The notes under the pieces: model-generated
What the model was told of the DNA's origin: nothing
What the model saw: only the letters and a program-made list of their open reading frames with translations
Databases searched by the model: none
Position numbers and translations under genes: made by a program
Assembly: GCF_039539485.1 (NCBI RefSeq)
Contig: NZ_BAABDF010000007.1
Span: forward strand, 434,001-498,000
DNA length: 64,000 nt
Direction: 5' to 3'
From: Celeribacter arenosi
GTDB taxonomy: Bacteria; Pseudomonadota; Alphaproteobacteria; Rhodobacterales; Rhodobacteraceae
Shown: one piece after another, positions 43,819 through 53,023 of the stretch
Layout: each line of letters begins with the position of its first letter
How positions within the stretch are numbered: the first letter of the stretch is position 1

Positions 43819-44502
43819 ATGCGCGCTCCTATCTCTGTCATTATCCCGACACTCGATACGGCCCCCAAACTGCCCGATACGCTCGCGCGTCTGGCCGAGG
43901 GGCTGAATGCGGGGTTGATCCGCGAGGTGGTAATCACCGATGGCGGGTCGAGCGACGACATTGAAAAACTGGCCGAGGAAGCCGGCGCTGTCTTTGTGTC
44001 CGGTGATGCGGGGCGGGGCACGCAGATGCGTCATGGTGCCTTCGCGGCGCAGGGTGCGTGGCTGTTGTTTCTGCACGCGGACACGTGGCTGCCGGAGGGG
44101 TGGTCCGAGGAAGCTTTGCGCCACCTTGCAACGCCTGATCGCGCGCTGGCTTTTTCGCTGTCGTTTCGAGGCGGAGCTGTGGGAGGGCGCATCGTGGGTG
44201 CCGGCGCCAATCTGCGCTCACGGCTCTTCGGGTTGCCCTATGGCGATCAGGCGTTGTTGATTTCGCGCGCGCTATACGATGATGTGGGCGGCCATCCCGA
44301 TATTCCCCTGATGGAGGATGTCGCAATCGCCCGCGCTCTAAAGGGACGCCTCGCGATCAGTCCTTTGCGCGTCCAAACAGACCCAGCACGCTATCAAAAG
44401 CACGGCTGGTTAGCCCAATCAGGCCGGAACCTTTGGCGCCTTCTTCGCTACCGCCTTGGCGCAGACCCTGCGGATCTCGCCCGCGCGTATTCCCGTCGCT
44501 GA
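43819..44502 (+). CDS. GT2-type glycosyltransferase (TIGR04283-like)
   Basis: A 227-residue family-2 glycosyltransferase of the TIGR04283 type: ISVIIPTLDTAPKLPDTLARL at the start, VITDGGSSDDIEKLAEEAGA, HADTWLPEGW (nucleotide-sugar region) and a C-terminal ALKGRLAISPLRVQTDPARY. The end (LGADPADLARAYSRR) is typical of the family, so the full length is real. Its last 146 bp are antisense to the end of the ABC exporter gene, which means both coding ends are used. The family is sometimes found with TIGR04282, absent here. The acceptor is unknown. Confidence 0.88.
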   Translation: MRAPISVIIPTLDTAPKLPDTLARLAEGLNAGLIREVVITDGGSSDDIEKLAEEAGAVFVSGDAGRGTQMRHGAFAAQGAWLLFLHADTWLPEGWSEEALRHLATPDRALAFSLSFRGGAVGGRIVGAGANLRSRLFGLPYGDQALLISRALYDDVGGHPDIPLMEDVAIARALKGRLAISPLRVQTDPARYQKHGWLAQSGRNLWRLLRYRLGADPADLARAYSRR

Positions 44503-46267
44503 CCGTGCGCCCGTCGGCATATTGCAGGCGGTAGAGATCGGCATAGAGACCACCGCGCGCCAGCAGTTCGTCATGCGTGCCCTGATCAACCACGCGGCCT
44601 TTGTCCATCACCACAATCTTGTGCGCAGAGCGGATGGTGGACAGCCGGTGGGCGATTACCAAAGTCGTGCGTCCCTGCGACAGTTTTTCGAGCGCGTCCT
44701 GCACGATCTTTTCGGATTGCGCATCAAGTGCGGAGGTCGCTTCGTCCAACAGAAGTACGGGGCGGTCGCGCAGGATCGCGCGCGCGATGGCCACGCGTTG
44801 CTTTTGCCCCCCCGACAAGCCAGAGCCGCGCGGGCCCGCGGGCGTGTCGAGACCGTGGTCAAGCTTGGCAACGAAGTCGGACACATGGGCCGCATCAAGC
44901 GCGGATTTGAGCGCTGCCTCGCTCACCTCGGCGCCCATTTGAACGTTGTCGCGGATGCTTTCGTCAAACAACAGCGCGTCTTGGGACACAACCGAATAGA
45001 GCCCGCGCAGTTCATCGAGCGCCAGTGCATCCGTTGCCACGCCGCCGATCGTCACCAGACCCGTCACCGGATCGGCCAAGCGCGTCAACAGATGGAAGAC
45101 CGTCGATTTCCCGGCACCCGATGCGCCGACGAGAGCCGTGGTTTCGCCCGCTTTGGCGGTAAACGTGGTGCCATCGAGCACAGGCGCGTCGGCATAAGCG
45201 AAATGCACGTCCTCAAACCGGATATCTGCATTCTCAGGCGCGATTGGCAGCGCGCGCGGTGCGGCGGGCGTTTCGATAACCGGCTTTTCCGACAGGATCG
45301 CATGCACCCTGTCGAGTGAGGCGCGCGCGGCCTGCCATGATCCCGATACGGCACCAAGACGTCGCAGGGGTTCGAACACCAATGCCATGGCGGTGAAAAA
45401 CGACATGAACTCACCGACGGTTTTAGTCCCGTCGATGATCTGTTGGCCGCCATACAAAAGCACGCCAAAGAACCCGAGGCCCGCGACAATGTCCATCAGG
45501 GACGGGATGCCAACCTGACCGGCCTGCGAGCGTACCTGCGCGCTGATGTAGCCGTCGATTTCCTCGCCGAACCGGCGCGCTTCCCGCGCCTCCGTGCCGG
45601 CCAGTTTGATCGTTGTTGCGCCGTGGAAGATTTCGTCGAGACGGGTGGACACCCGACCCGCAACCTCGCGCGCGGTCCGCGTTGTTTTGCGAACAGAACG
45701 CTGCAAAAGCGCGATTGGCACCGATAGCAGCGGCGCACCGGCTACGGCGATCAAGGTCCATCGCCAATCCACCAGCAGGGCGACCGTCAACAGCGACAAA
45801 AGAGACACCGCATCACGTCCCAGCGAGGCTATAATCGACCGCAATAGAACAACCGCAGAGTTGGTGTCCCCCCGCGTGCGCTCGATCAGCGTGCCAGGTG
45901 GATTGCGTTGGAAAAACGCGCCATCCAGCGTGAGCATATGACCCACCAGATCGCATTGCATTTTGGCCGATACCCGTTCACCGACAAGCGCCAAAAGGAC
46001 ATTGTGGGAAAACGCCGACACGGCGCGCGCTGTAAACACGCCCATCACCGCGAGCGCGACCCAAATAACCGCGCCGGATTCGCCTGCGACCAGAACACGG
46101 TCGAACATCGGTTTGATGAGGTAGGACAGCGCGCCCAGCATGAGGCCTTCGGTCAGCATGAATATGGACGCAAAGGCGACGAGCCAGATCTGGCCGCGCA
46201 TGTAATTCTGCCAGAGCCAGCTCAGCAACTCGGAGGTGCTTTTGCGCGGCGTGTCGGGCGTGCTCAC
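44357..46267 (-). CDS. MsbA-type ABC exporter, fused permease and ATPase
   Basis: A 636-residue half-transporter of the MsbA/lipid exporter type. Six N-terminal helices are followed by Walker A (GASGAGKSTVFHLL), signature (GSGLSGGQKQRVAIARAI), Walker B (RPVLLLDEATSALD) and the H-loop (VIAHRLST). It moves lipid A, other lipids or hydrophobic compounds from the inner leaflet. The conventional domain ends around RLQYADG; a 50-residue tail (RTVSDGNTRGRDPQG...GLFGRAKD) is encoded opposite the glycosyltransferase gene. The start overlaps the stop of the upstream phosphatase gene (ATGA), so they are coupled. Confidence 0.95.
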   Translation of the reverse strand: MSTPDTPRKSTSELLSWLWQNYMRGQIWLVAFASIFMLTEGLMLGALSYLIKPMFDRVLVAGESGAVIWVALAVMGVFTARAVSAFSHNVLLALVGERVSAKMQCDLVGHMLTLDGAFFQRNPPGTLIERTRGDTNSAVVLLRSIIASLGRDAVSLLSLLTVALLVDWRWTLIAVAGAPLLSVPIALLQRSVRKTTRTAREVAGRVSTRLDEIFHGATTIKLAGTEAREARRFGEEIDGYISAQVRSQAGQVGIPSLMDIVAGLGFFGVLLYGGQQIIDGTKTVGEFMSFFTAMALVFEPLRRLGAVSGSWQAARASLDRVHAILSEKPVIETPAAPRALPIAPENADIRFEDVHFAYADAPVLDGTTFTAKAGETTALVGASGAGKSTVFHLLTRLADPVTGLVTIGGVATDALALDELRGLYSVVSQDALLFDESIRDNVQMGAEVSEAALKSALDAAHVSDFVAKLDHGLDTPAGPRGSGLSGGQKQRVAIARAILRDRPVLLLDEATSALDAQSEKIVQDALEKLSQGRTTLVIAHRLSTIRSAHKIVVMDKGRVVDQGTHDELLARGGLYADLYRLQYADGRTVSDGNTRGRDPQGLRQGGSEEGAKGSGLIGLTSRAFDSVLGLFGRAKD

Positions 46268-46953
46268 GGAAATCTCCGGTAGCGTTTGAAGGTGCGGGTG
46301 GCTTCCTGCGGATTATAGTGGTTTTGGAGCCATTCGCGCACGCTCATCGCACCATGTTGATCCAAATCGCGCCCATAGAGGTCGAGAATATGGTCGAGAA
46401 TGCCGGTCTTTGTAGACCGCAGGTGCATATAGCGCAGCGAAAGCTGTTTGCGCGCCTCGGATATGGGGACGCCTTCGAATTGCAAAAGATAGAGTGCCGC
46501 CGCAATGCCCGCACGATCCGCGCCCGATTTGCAGTGGAACAGAAACGGCTTTTCCAATGTCTCGAACAGGTCGAGCAAAGCGAGGTAATCGGCAGCCGGT
46601 AGGGCTGCGCGCGCGGTGAGGCGCGTGGCAACATAGGTGATCCCGTGACGGGCACAGGCATCGCGTTCCAACATGTCAAAGCTCAGGTTGGGCTCGCCAC
46701 GCAGCGACACCACCGTTTTGATCCCCAAGGCCGCATAGCGTTCGATCCGGCGCGGTGAGGGTTGGTTCGACCGCCAGACGCCGGGCGCGATTTCATCGAG
46801 ATTGGTCCACAGACCGCGCAGAAATGCGTGATCGAAGAGGTGGAAATGCAACGTCGCGAGGCGACGGGTGTAGGGCGTGGAGACATCGTTGCCGAAGCGT
46901 CCGACCTTGCCGTGCTCCAATGCTTTGAAGCCCTTCTTGAGCGCTGTGAACAT
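46264..46953 (-). CDS. Tyrosine/dual-specificity phosphatase-like protein
   Basis: A 229-residue protein with the Cys-phosphatase loop HCKSGADRAG (C-x5-R, residues about 141-150) and an upstream GIKTVVSLRGEPN as in bacterial dual-specificity phosphatases of the DUF442/fused type. It removes phosphate from a protein Tyr or a small phosphate ester. The gene overlaps the ABC exporter by 4 bp, hinting at a shared lipid or envelope job. No signal peptide is seen. Confidence 0.88.
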   Translation of the reverse strand: MFTALKKGFKALEHGKVGRFGNDVSTPYTRRLATLHFHLFDHAFLRGLWTNLDEIAPGVWRSNQPSPRRIERYAALGIKTVVSLRGEPNLSFDMLERDACARHGITYVATRLTARAALPAADYLALLDLFETLEKPFLFHCKSGADRAGIAAALYLLQFEGVPISEARKQLSLRYMHLRSTKTGILDHILDLYGRDLDQHGAMSVREWLQNHYNPQEATRTFKRYRRFP

Positions 46954-47102
46954 GTAGCCTCGTTTGACACCTGCGGTGCCGCTTCTTTAACCGCTCAGCC
47001 CCTGTGCCGCAAGCAACGGGACCCGCGACCACGCGGCGATTGACGCGGGCGGCCACGGCGGCTACCGATTTGGACGCGAAATCTGCCAAAATGAGGTCAC
47101 TT

Positions 47103-48350
47103 ATGCCCGTAGCCAACGGTCGTCACTATCTCGCCATTCCGGGCCCTTCGGTTGTCCCTGATGCGGTCCTGCAGGCGATGCACCGTCCTGCGCCCAATAT
47201 CTACACCGGCGAACTGGTCGAAATGACCCACGCTCTCGTGCCCGATCTCAAAAAGATTGCCCGCACGACCGGACATTTGGCGATGTATATCTCTAACGGG
47301 CACGGCCTCTGGGAGGCGTCCCTTACGAATTTTCTCTCGCGCGGTGACAAGGTTCTAGTTTGCGTGACGGGTACCTTCGGGTCCGGATGGGCCGATGTTG
47401 CAGAGGCGTTGGGGGCGGATGTTGCGCGCCTTGATTTCGGCAAACAGTCGCCCGTCGATCCGGATGCGCTACGTGAAATTCTCGCCGCCGACACGTCAAA
47501 AGACATCAAGGCCGTGCTCACCGTGCACGTCGACACAGCCACTTCTGTGCGTAACGACATTGCTGCGATCCGCGAAGCGATCGACGCAGAAGGTCACCCC
47601 GCATTGTTGGCTGTAGACTGCATTGCCTCGCTCGGATGTGACCGGTTTGAAATGGACGCGTGGGGCGTGGATGTCATGATCGCGGCCTCCCAAAAGGGCC
47701 TGATGACGCCACCGGGCATGGGGTTCGTGTGGTTCTCCGACAAAGCAGCCTCCGTGGGTGCGAGCGCAGATATGCGCACGCCCTACTGGGACTGGGAAAC
47801 CCGCGCAAACCCCAGCGCTCTATACGAATATTTCGACGGTACCCCCCCAACGCATCACCTTTACGGTTTGCGCGCCGCAGTCGACATGATCCTCGAAGAG
47901 GGCATTGAAAACGTCTGGACCCGCCACGAAATCCTCGCAGGCACATATTGGGCCGCGATCCAAGCCTGGGGGAAGGGCGGAAAGTTGCGCTGCAACATCG
48001 CGGAACGCGAAAACCGTTCGCATGCTGTGACGACTCTGTCGCTGAGTGCGCCCGAAGCCACGCAGCTGCGCGAATGGTTGAGTGAGCACATGGGGATCAC
48101 GCTCGGCATCCCCCTCGGGATGGCCGATTGGGAGGATCCGGAGTGGCACGGGCATTTCCGGATCGGGCATATGGGACACATCAATGCGCATATGGTCTTG
48201 GGGCTGATCGGTTCGATTGAAACCGCGTTTATTGCTTTGGGTATTCCACATGGCACAGGCGGCACTGCCGCCGCTGCTGCCTATCTGGCAGAGCAGGGGG
48301 GGATGGTTCCTCAGGCCGTGCCGCAGGAAGCTGGCACCTGCTGCGGCTAG
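47103..48350 (+). CDS. Serine/alanine-glyoxylate aminotransferase family protein
   Basis: A 415-residue class V PLP aminotransferase. The lysine is in IAASQKGLMTPPGMGFVWFSD, with HVDTATSVRNDIAAIR and DCIASLGCDRFEMDAWGVDVM around the PLP site. The family handles alanine or serine with glyoxylate or pyruvate, and in relatives an aspartate-glyoxylate enzyme. The ATG at 47103 is preceded by GAGG at good spacing; an upstream ATG (47091) is possible. Its stop overlaps that of the convergent HisC-like gene by 4 bp. A role in glyoxylate or C1 (serine) metabolism is likely. Confidence 0.9.
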   Translation: MPVANGRHYLAIPGPSVVPDAVLQAMHRPAPNIYTGELVEMTHALVPDLKKIARTTGHLAMYISNGHGLWEASLTNFLSRGDKVLVCVTGTFGSGWADVAEALGADVARLDFGKQSPVDPDALREILAADTSKDIKAVLTVHVDTATSVRNDIAAIREAIDAEGHPALLAVDCIASLGCDRFEMDAWGVDVMIAASQKGLMTPPGMGFVWFSDKAASVGASADMRTPYWDWETRANPSALYEYFDGTPPTHHLYGLRAAVDMILEEGIENVWTRHEILAGTYWAAIQAWGKGGKLRCNIAERENRSHAVTTLSLSAPEATQLREWLSEHMGITLGIPLGMADWEDPEWHGHFRIGHMGHINAHMVLGLIGSIETAFIALGIPHGTGGTAAAAAYLAEQGGMVPQAVPQEAGTCCG

Positions 48351-49468
48351 GCCTCCGGGGAGCCTTTTAAAACATCTGCTCTTGCCAGAGGGAGGTGTCG
48401 CGCGAATATTTCCAGTTCGCCATCCGTCCCGACGCTGACGCGGATACAACGGTCTAGTGGCGCAATTCCGGGCATTCGCACGAAAACTCCGCGCGCCTCC
48501 AGCGCCCTTAGGAGCGCGCGCGCGAAGGCACCGTCGCGGCCTGTGTCCATCGTCACAAAATTGGTGGCAGAGGGCAGGGGCACCAAACCTTCGGCCCGCG
48601 CAATCTGCGCGAGCTTTTCGCGGCCACGCGAGATCCTGCCAACAACATCCTCCAAGTATTCTTGGTCGGCGAGTGCCGCGACCGCTCCCGCAAGGGCAAC
48701 ACGGTTAACGCCGAAGTGATTGCGCAGCTTGTCAAAGGCGCGGGCAATGTCGGGGTGCGCGATTCCATAGCCAATCCGTGCACCAGCCATGCCATAGGCC
48801 TTGGAAAAAGTGCGAAAGCGGATCACGCGCCGATCATCTATGTTGATTGGCGGACGTGTCGCCTCCGGAGCAAACTCGCAGTAGGCCTCATCGAGGACCA
48901 GAAGACAGCCATCGGGCACGGCCTCAATCATCGCCTGTACCGTCGCGGCATCATGCACCGATCCCATCGGATTGTTGGGGTTGGATAGGTAGACCAGTTT
49001 CGCCCGGACTTCGCGCGCCTTGCCGATCAACGCCTGCGGGTCTTCGTGGTTTTCTGCGTAGGGAACGGTGTGTAATGCTCCACCGACGCCGGCCACGTGA
49101 TAGTTGAATGTGGGGTATGATCCGGCGGAGGTCACGACCGTATCGCCGGGTTCGACAAAGAGCCGAACCAACGTGCCAAGCAGCCCGTCGATCCCTTCGC
49201 CGATTGTCAAGGCTGCCTCCGGTATCCCTAGATGTTCTGCTAGAACCCGTTTGAGCGCGGGGGTCTCCGGCACGCCGTATTTCCAGATATCGCCGACCGC
49301 GTCGTGCATCGCCGCGATGGCGGCGGGCGAGGGTCCATAGGCCAGTTCGTTCGCACCGAGGCGCGCGTCAAACGGCGCGCCGCGCAGCTCTTCGAGGCGC
49401 TCGGGCGCAACGAAGGGCACGGTGTCGGGGAGGCTCTGGGCGATACGGGTCAGGCGATGATCAGTCAT
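48347..49468 (-). CDS. Class I/II PLP aminotransferase (HisC-like)
   Basis: A 373-residue histidinol-phosphate-aminotransferase-type enzyme. Features are ARLGANELAYGPSPAAIAAM, TSAGSYPTFNYHVAG, VYLSNPNNPMGS, VLDEAYCEF and the PLP lysine in RTFSKAYGMAGARIGYG. Bona fide HisC and phenylalanine or other aromatic paralogues share this. The ATG at 49468 is the expected N-terminus (the frame is open far upstream without homology). It converges with the class V aminotransferase. A histidine-operon context is absent, so the substrate is uncertain. Confidence 0.9.
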   Translation of the reverse strand: MTDHRLTRIAQSLPDTVPFVAPERLEELRGAPFDARLGANELAYGPSPAAIAAMHDAVGDIWKYGVPETPALKRVLAEHLGIPEAALTIGEGIDGLLGTLVRLFVEPGDTVVTSAGSYPTFNYHVAGVGGALHTVPYAENHEDPQALIGKAREVRAKLVYLSNPNNPMGSVHDAATVQAMIEAVPDGCLLVLDEAYCEFAPEATRPPINIDDRRVIRFRTFSKAYGMAGARIGYGIAHPDIARAFDKLRNHFGVNRVALAGAVAALADQEYLEDVVGRISRGREKLAQIARAEGLVPLPSATNFVTMDTGRDGAFARALLRALEARGVFVRMPGIAPLDRCIRVSVGTDGELEIFARHLPLARADVLKGSPEA

Positions 49469-49567
49469 ATTGCATGTGGTGCCGGAACCGCGGCGATGAC
49501 GCAAGCTCTTGAAAAAGGTCAGCATTGTTACCACATATAGTGGGTGAAACGACGGGAGGGACCCCGA

Positions 49568-49741
49568 ATGACCAAACTGAACCGCCGCGCCTTTCTGGCC
49601 TCGGCCGCCGCTGCCGCCTCTGTGCGCGCGCTGCCACCTGTTGCTGCAGCGATCAAAACCAAACCTGCGCGACGCATTCTCGAACTTGTCTACGACAAAT
49701 CCATCGGGGCCATGCGCGCAATTGATCGCGTCGTTTACTGA
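49568..49741 (+). CDS. Small protein with twin-arginine-type leader
   Basis: A 57-residue protein starting TKLNRRAFLASAAAAASVRALPPVAAA, which looks like a Tat or Sec signal (RRAFLA) followed by only about 30 residues (RRILELVYDKSIGAMRAIDRVVY). GGAGGGACCCCGA precedes the ATG at 49568 and a perfect hairpin follows, supporting a real gene. It is divergent from the HisC-like gene. The mature part is too short for a known enzyme; a small exported or membrane-associated peptide of unknown role. Confidence 0.6.
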   Translation: MTKLNRRAFLASAAAAASVRALPPVAAAIKTKPARRILELVYDKSIGAMRAIDRVVY

Positions 49742-49772
49742 CAGCATTCGGGGTCTATCCCCCAAATAGAAA

Positions 49773-49791
49773 CGCCCGCCAAAGGCGGGCG
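49773..49791. terminator. Hairpin between small Tat-like gene and valS
   Basis: CGCCCGCC and GGCGGGCG form an 8-bp stem with an AAA loop, 32 bp after the small gene's stop and 31 bp from the end of convergent valS. Likely bidirectional. Confidence 0.75.
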
Positions 49792-49821
49792 CTTCGTAAT
49801 CTGGGTCGCTTGAGGCGACTA

Positions 49822-52800
49822 TCAGGCAATTTCGGCCAATCGCGCCAGAGCGGCCTTGATCTTGGCCTCTTCTTCTTCGCGCGCGGCGAGGTTTTCCCGC
49901 GCCTCCGCGACGACATCCTCTGGTGCGCTTTCGACGAACTTCGGATTGTTCAAACGCCCGCGCAAACCGCCCAACTCTTTGGTCAGTTTTTGAAGAGCTT
50001 TTTCGAGGCGTGCCTTTTCCTCTGCGATGTCGATCACCCCTTCGAGCGGCAGCGCGAAACTCCCCCCCGGGACGGAGATCGTGATCGCGCCCTTGGGCAT
50101 CGGGCCTTCGCTCAGGCTGTCGATACGCGCGAGTTTCATGATCATCGCTTCGTTTTCGGCCCAGGCCGCTTTTCCTGCCGCGTCCAATTCGACCTGAACC
50201 ATCGGGATTTTCAGGCCCGCAGGGACATGAACCTCGGCGCGCGAGGACCGGATCGCTTCGATCAGCGTGATGACCCAGTTCATTTCCCGATCCGCGGCCG
50301 CATCGACCAACTCGTCGCCAAACTCCGGCCAATCGGTCAGGGCGAGCATTTCACGCCCCGGTTTCATGGTGCCCCAGAGTTCTTCGGTGATGAACGGCAT
50401 GATCGGGTGCAACATGATCAGCGCCTGATCGAGAACCCAACCCATCGTCTGGCGTGTCTCTGCCTTGGTCGCATCGTCGCCATCGTAAAACAGCGGCTTG
50501 GACAACTCGACGTACCAGTCACAGAACTGGCCCCAAACAAACGCATAGAGCGCATTCGCCGCGTCGTTGAACCGGTATTCCGCAAATGCCTTATCGACGA
50601 CCTGACGCACCTTTGCCGTCTCGCCGACAATCCATTTGTTCACGGTCGCGGTGGGGGCGGGGACCACGGAGGGGTCGTAATTCTCGAACACCTCGTTCAT
50701 CTCGGCAAACCGCGCCGCGTTCCAGATTTTGGTGGTGAAGTTGCGGTACCCTTTGATGCGGTCCACAGAGAGCTTCAACACGCCACCAATCGAGGCCATA
50801 GCCGCATTGGTAAAACGCAGGGCATCGGCACCGAATTCGTCGATGATTTCCAGCGGGTCAATCACATTGCCCGTGGTTTTCGACATCTTCTTGCCCTTCT
50901 CGTCGCGCACGAGCTGATGCAGGTAGACGGTGTGGAACGGCACTTCGTCCACCACGGCAAGCTGCATCATCATCATGCGGGCGACCCAGAAGAACAGAAT
51001 GTCCTGACCGGTCACCAACACGTCGGTCGAGAAGTATTTTGATGTGCTTTCGTCCCATTCAGGCCATCCGAGCGTCCCGATTGGCCAAAGACCGGAGGAA
51101 AACCACGTGTCGAGCACGTCGGGATCGCGGAACATCGGCAGGGTCATCGGGCCGTCAAAGGATCGGATCGCACCCTCGTCCTTCGTGTCGAGCAGGGTCA
51201 TCTGCTCTTCGAGAACGGCGGCGGCTTCCTGCATGTCGGCGACGATGCGGAATTCGGTCCCTTCGGGCGATTGCAGCATGGCTTTCTCGATGGCCTCGGC
51301 CTCGGTCGGTGCACAGATCGCGTACCAGTCCTCTTTGCCGGGGATGTACCAAACCGGAATCTGATGTCCCCACCACAGTTGGCGCGAGATGCACCAGGGT
51401 TCGATGTTCTCGAGCCAGTGGAAGAACACCTTTTCACCGCTCTCGGGCATGATTTTGGTGCGGCCATCGCGAACAGCGTCCAGAGCGGGACCGGCCAGTT
51501 TGGCCGCATCCACATACCACTGATCGGTCAGCATCGGCTCCATCACCACTTTCGAGCGGTCGCAGAACGGCTGCATTATCGGCTTGTTCTCGACGTAGGG
51601 GACGGTCTCGGTGATCTCGGTTTCAACGCCCTCCTCATCTTTGACCTTGCGGGTTTGCGTGGTCATGACGGCCAGACCCTCTTCGGTGATCTGTGCGATC
51701 ACGGCCTCGCGTGCCTCAAAACGATCCAGCCCGCGCAGCGCATCGGGCACGAGGTTGATGGCGTCCACTTCGGCTTCGGACAGGTTCTTTTTGCCCTTCG
51801 ACACAGCCATGGCAATCGCCGCGGCTTCTTCATACGGGGCGCCGTCGGTGCGCATATGTGCGCGGGTGTCCATCAGACGATAGAGCGGGATGCCATTGCG
51901 CTGCGCGACGCCATAGTCGTTGGCATCATGTGCGCCGGTGATTTTCACCGCGCCCGACCCGAAATCGGGATCAGGGTATTCGTCGGTAATAATCGGGATC
52001 AACCGGCGGTGTTCTTTTGGACCGACGGGAATTTCGCACAGCTTGCCAACAATCGGCGCATAGCGTTCATCATCGGGGTGCACGGCAACCGCGCCATCGC
52101 CCAACATCGTTTCGGGCCGCGTGGTGGCGATAGCGATATAGTCGCGCTCCTCGCTCAGCGTGACATTCCCGTCCTCGTCCTTTTCGACGTAGGTATAGGT
52201 GACGCCATCCGCGAGAGGGTATTTGAAGTGCCACATGTGGCCGGCGACTTCGATGTTCTCGACTTCCAGATCGGAAATCGCGGTCTCGAAATGCGGGTCC
52301 CAGTTAACCAATCGCTTGCCGCGGTAGATCAGGCCCTGATTGTACATCTCGACAAAGACTTTGATCACGGCGTCGTGGAAATTGCCTTCTTCTCCCGCCG
52401 GCGCATTGGGCGCACCCGACATGGTAAAGGCGTTACGCGACCAGTCGCAGGACGATCCGAGGCGCTGAAGCTGGTTAATGATGGTGGAGCCGTATGTCCT
52501 CTTCCAGTCCCAGACCTTTTCGAGGAACGCCTCACGACCCAGTTCGGCGCGCGACGGTTGCTGTGTCGCCGCGAGTTCTTTTTCGACCATAAGCTGCGTG
52601 GCGATGCCCGCGTGGTCCTGACCGGGTTGCCAGAGCGTATCGAAACCGCGCATCCGGTGCCAGCGCACGAGAATGTCCTGAATGGTGTTGTTGAATGCAT
52701 GACCCACATGCAAAGCGCCGGTCACGTTGGGCGGCGGGATCATGATCGAAAAGGTCTCATCGCGGCTCTTGTTGGCCCCCGCTTTGAAAGCTCCTGCCTT

Positions 52801-52863
52801 TTCCCAGGCGTCATAAATCCGCGGTTCTGCCGCATTTGCGTCAAATGTTTTGTGCATTGCCAT
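49822..52863 (-). CDS. valS: Valyl-tRNA synthetase
   Basis: A 1013-residue class I synthetase that charges tRNA-Val. The class I signatures are PPPNVTGALHVGHAF (HIGH) and KMSKTTGNV (KMSKS). The editing CP1 domain lies between, and the C-terminal tRNA-binding coiled coil (EEKARLEKALQKLTKELGGLRGRL...) is complete. Insertions near residues 340-460 (KGKKNLSEAEVDAINLVPDAL) are normal for alphaproteobacteria. An internal ATG two codons downstream is an alternative start. Single gene; converges with the small Tat-like gene. Confidence 0.97.
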   Translation of the reverse strand: MAMHKTFDANAAEPRIYDAWEKAGAFKAGANKSRDETFSIMIPPPNVTGALHVGHAFNNTIQDILVRWHRMRGFDTLWQPGQDHAGIATQLMVEKELAATQQPSRAELGREAFLEKVWDWKRTYGSTIINQLQRLGSSCDWSRNAFTMSGAPNAPAGEEGNFHDAVIKVFVEMYNQGLIYRGKRLVNWDPHFETAISDLEVENIEVAGHMWHFKYPLADGVTYTYVEKDEDGNVTLSEERDYIAIATTRPETMLGDGAVAVHPDDERYAPIVGKLCEIPVGPKEHRRLIPIITDEYPDPDFGSGAVKITGAHDANDYGVAQRNGIPLYRLMDTRAHMRTDGAPYEEAAAIAMAVSKGKKNLSEAEVDAINLVPDALRGLDRFEAREAVIAQITEEGLAVMTTQTRKVKDEEGVETEITETVPYVENKPIMQPFCDRSKVVMEPMLTDQWYVDAAKLAGPALDAVRDGRTKIMPESGEKVFFHWLENIEPWCISRQLWWGHQIPVWYIPGKEDWYAICAPTEAEAIEKAMLQSPEGTEFRIVADMQEAAAVLEEQMTLLDTKDEGAIRSFDGPMTLPMFRDPDVLDTWFSSGLWPIGTLGWPEWDESTSKYFSTDVLVTGQDILFFWVARMMMMQLAVVDEVPFHTVYLHQLVRDEKGKKMSKTTGNVIDPLEIIDEFGADALRFTNAAMASIGGVLKLSVDRIKGYRNFTTKIWNAARFAEMNEVFENYDPSVVPAPTATVNKWIVGETAKVRQVVDKAFAEYRFNDAANALYAFVWGQFCDWYVELSKPLFYDGDDATKAETRQTMGWVLDQALIMLHPIMPFITEELWGTMKPGREMLALTDWPEFGDELVDAAADREMNWVITLIEAIRSSRAEVHVPAGLKIPMVQVELDAAGKAAWAENEAMIMKLARIDSLSEGPMPKGAITISVPGGSFALPLEGVIDIAEEKARLEKALQKLTKELGGLRGRLNNPKFVESAPEDVVAEARENLAAREEEEAKIKAALARLAEIA

Positions 52864-53023
52864 TGTAGTCTGCCTGAATGAGCGTCTTTGGTCCGCCGTT
52901 GTGTATCGCGCGGGGCACCAGAGGGAAAGGGTGAAACCCGGGCAGCTCGACCTCCAGAACGGATGAATTGACCGGCGATCGGGGCATTGGGTCCCGCATG
53001 CCCTCGAACCCGAAGAGGTCTCA

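Noticed and set aside
51271..52881. 536-codon forward frame opposite valS
   Set aside because: Antisense shadow of a strongly conserved gene; no recognisable domain.
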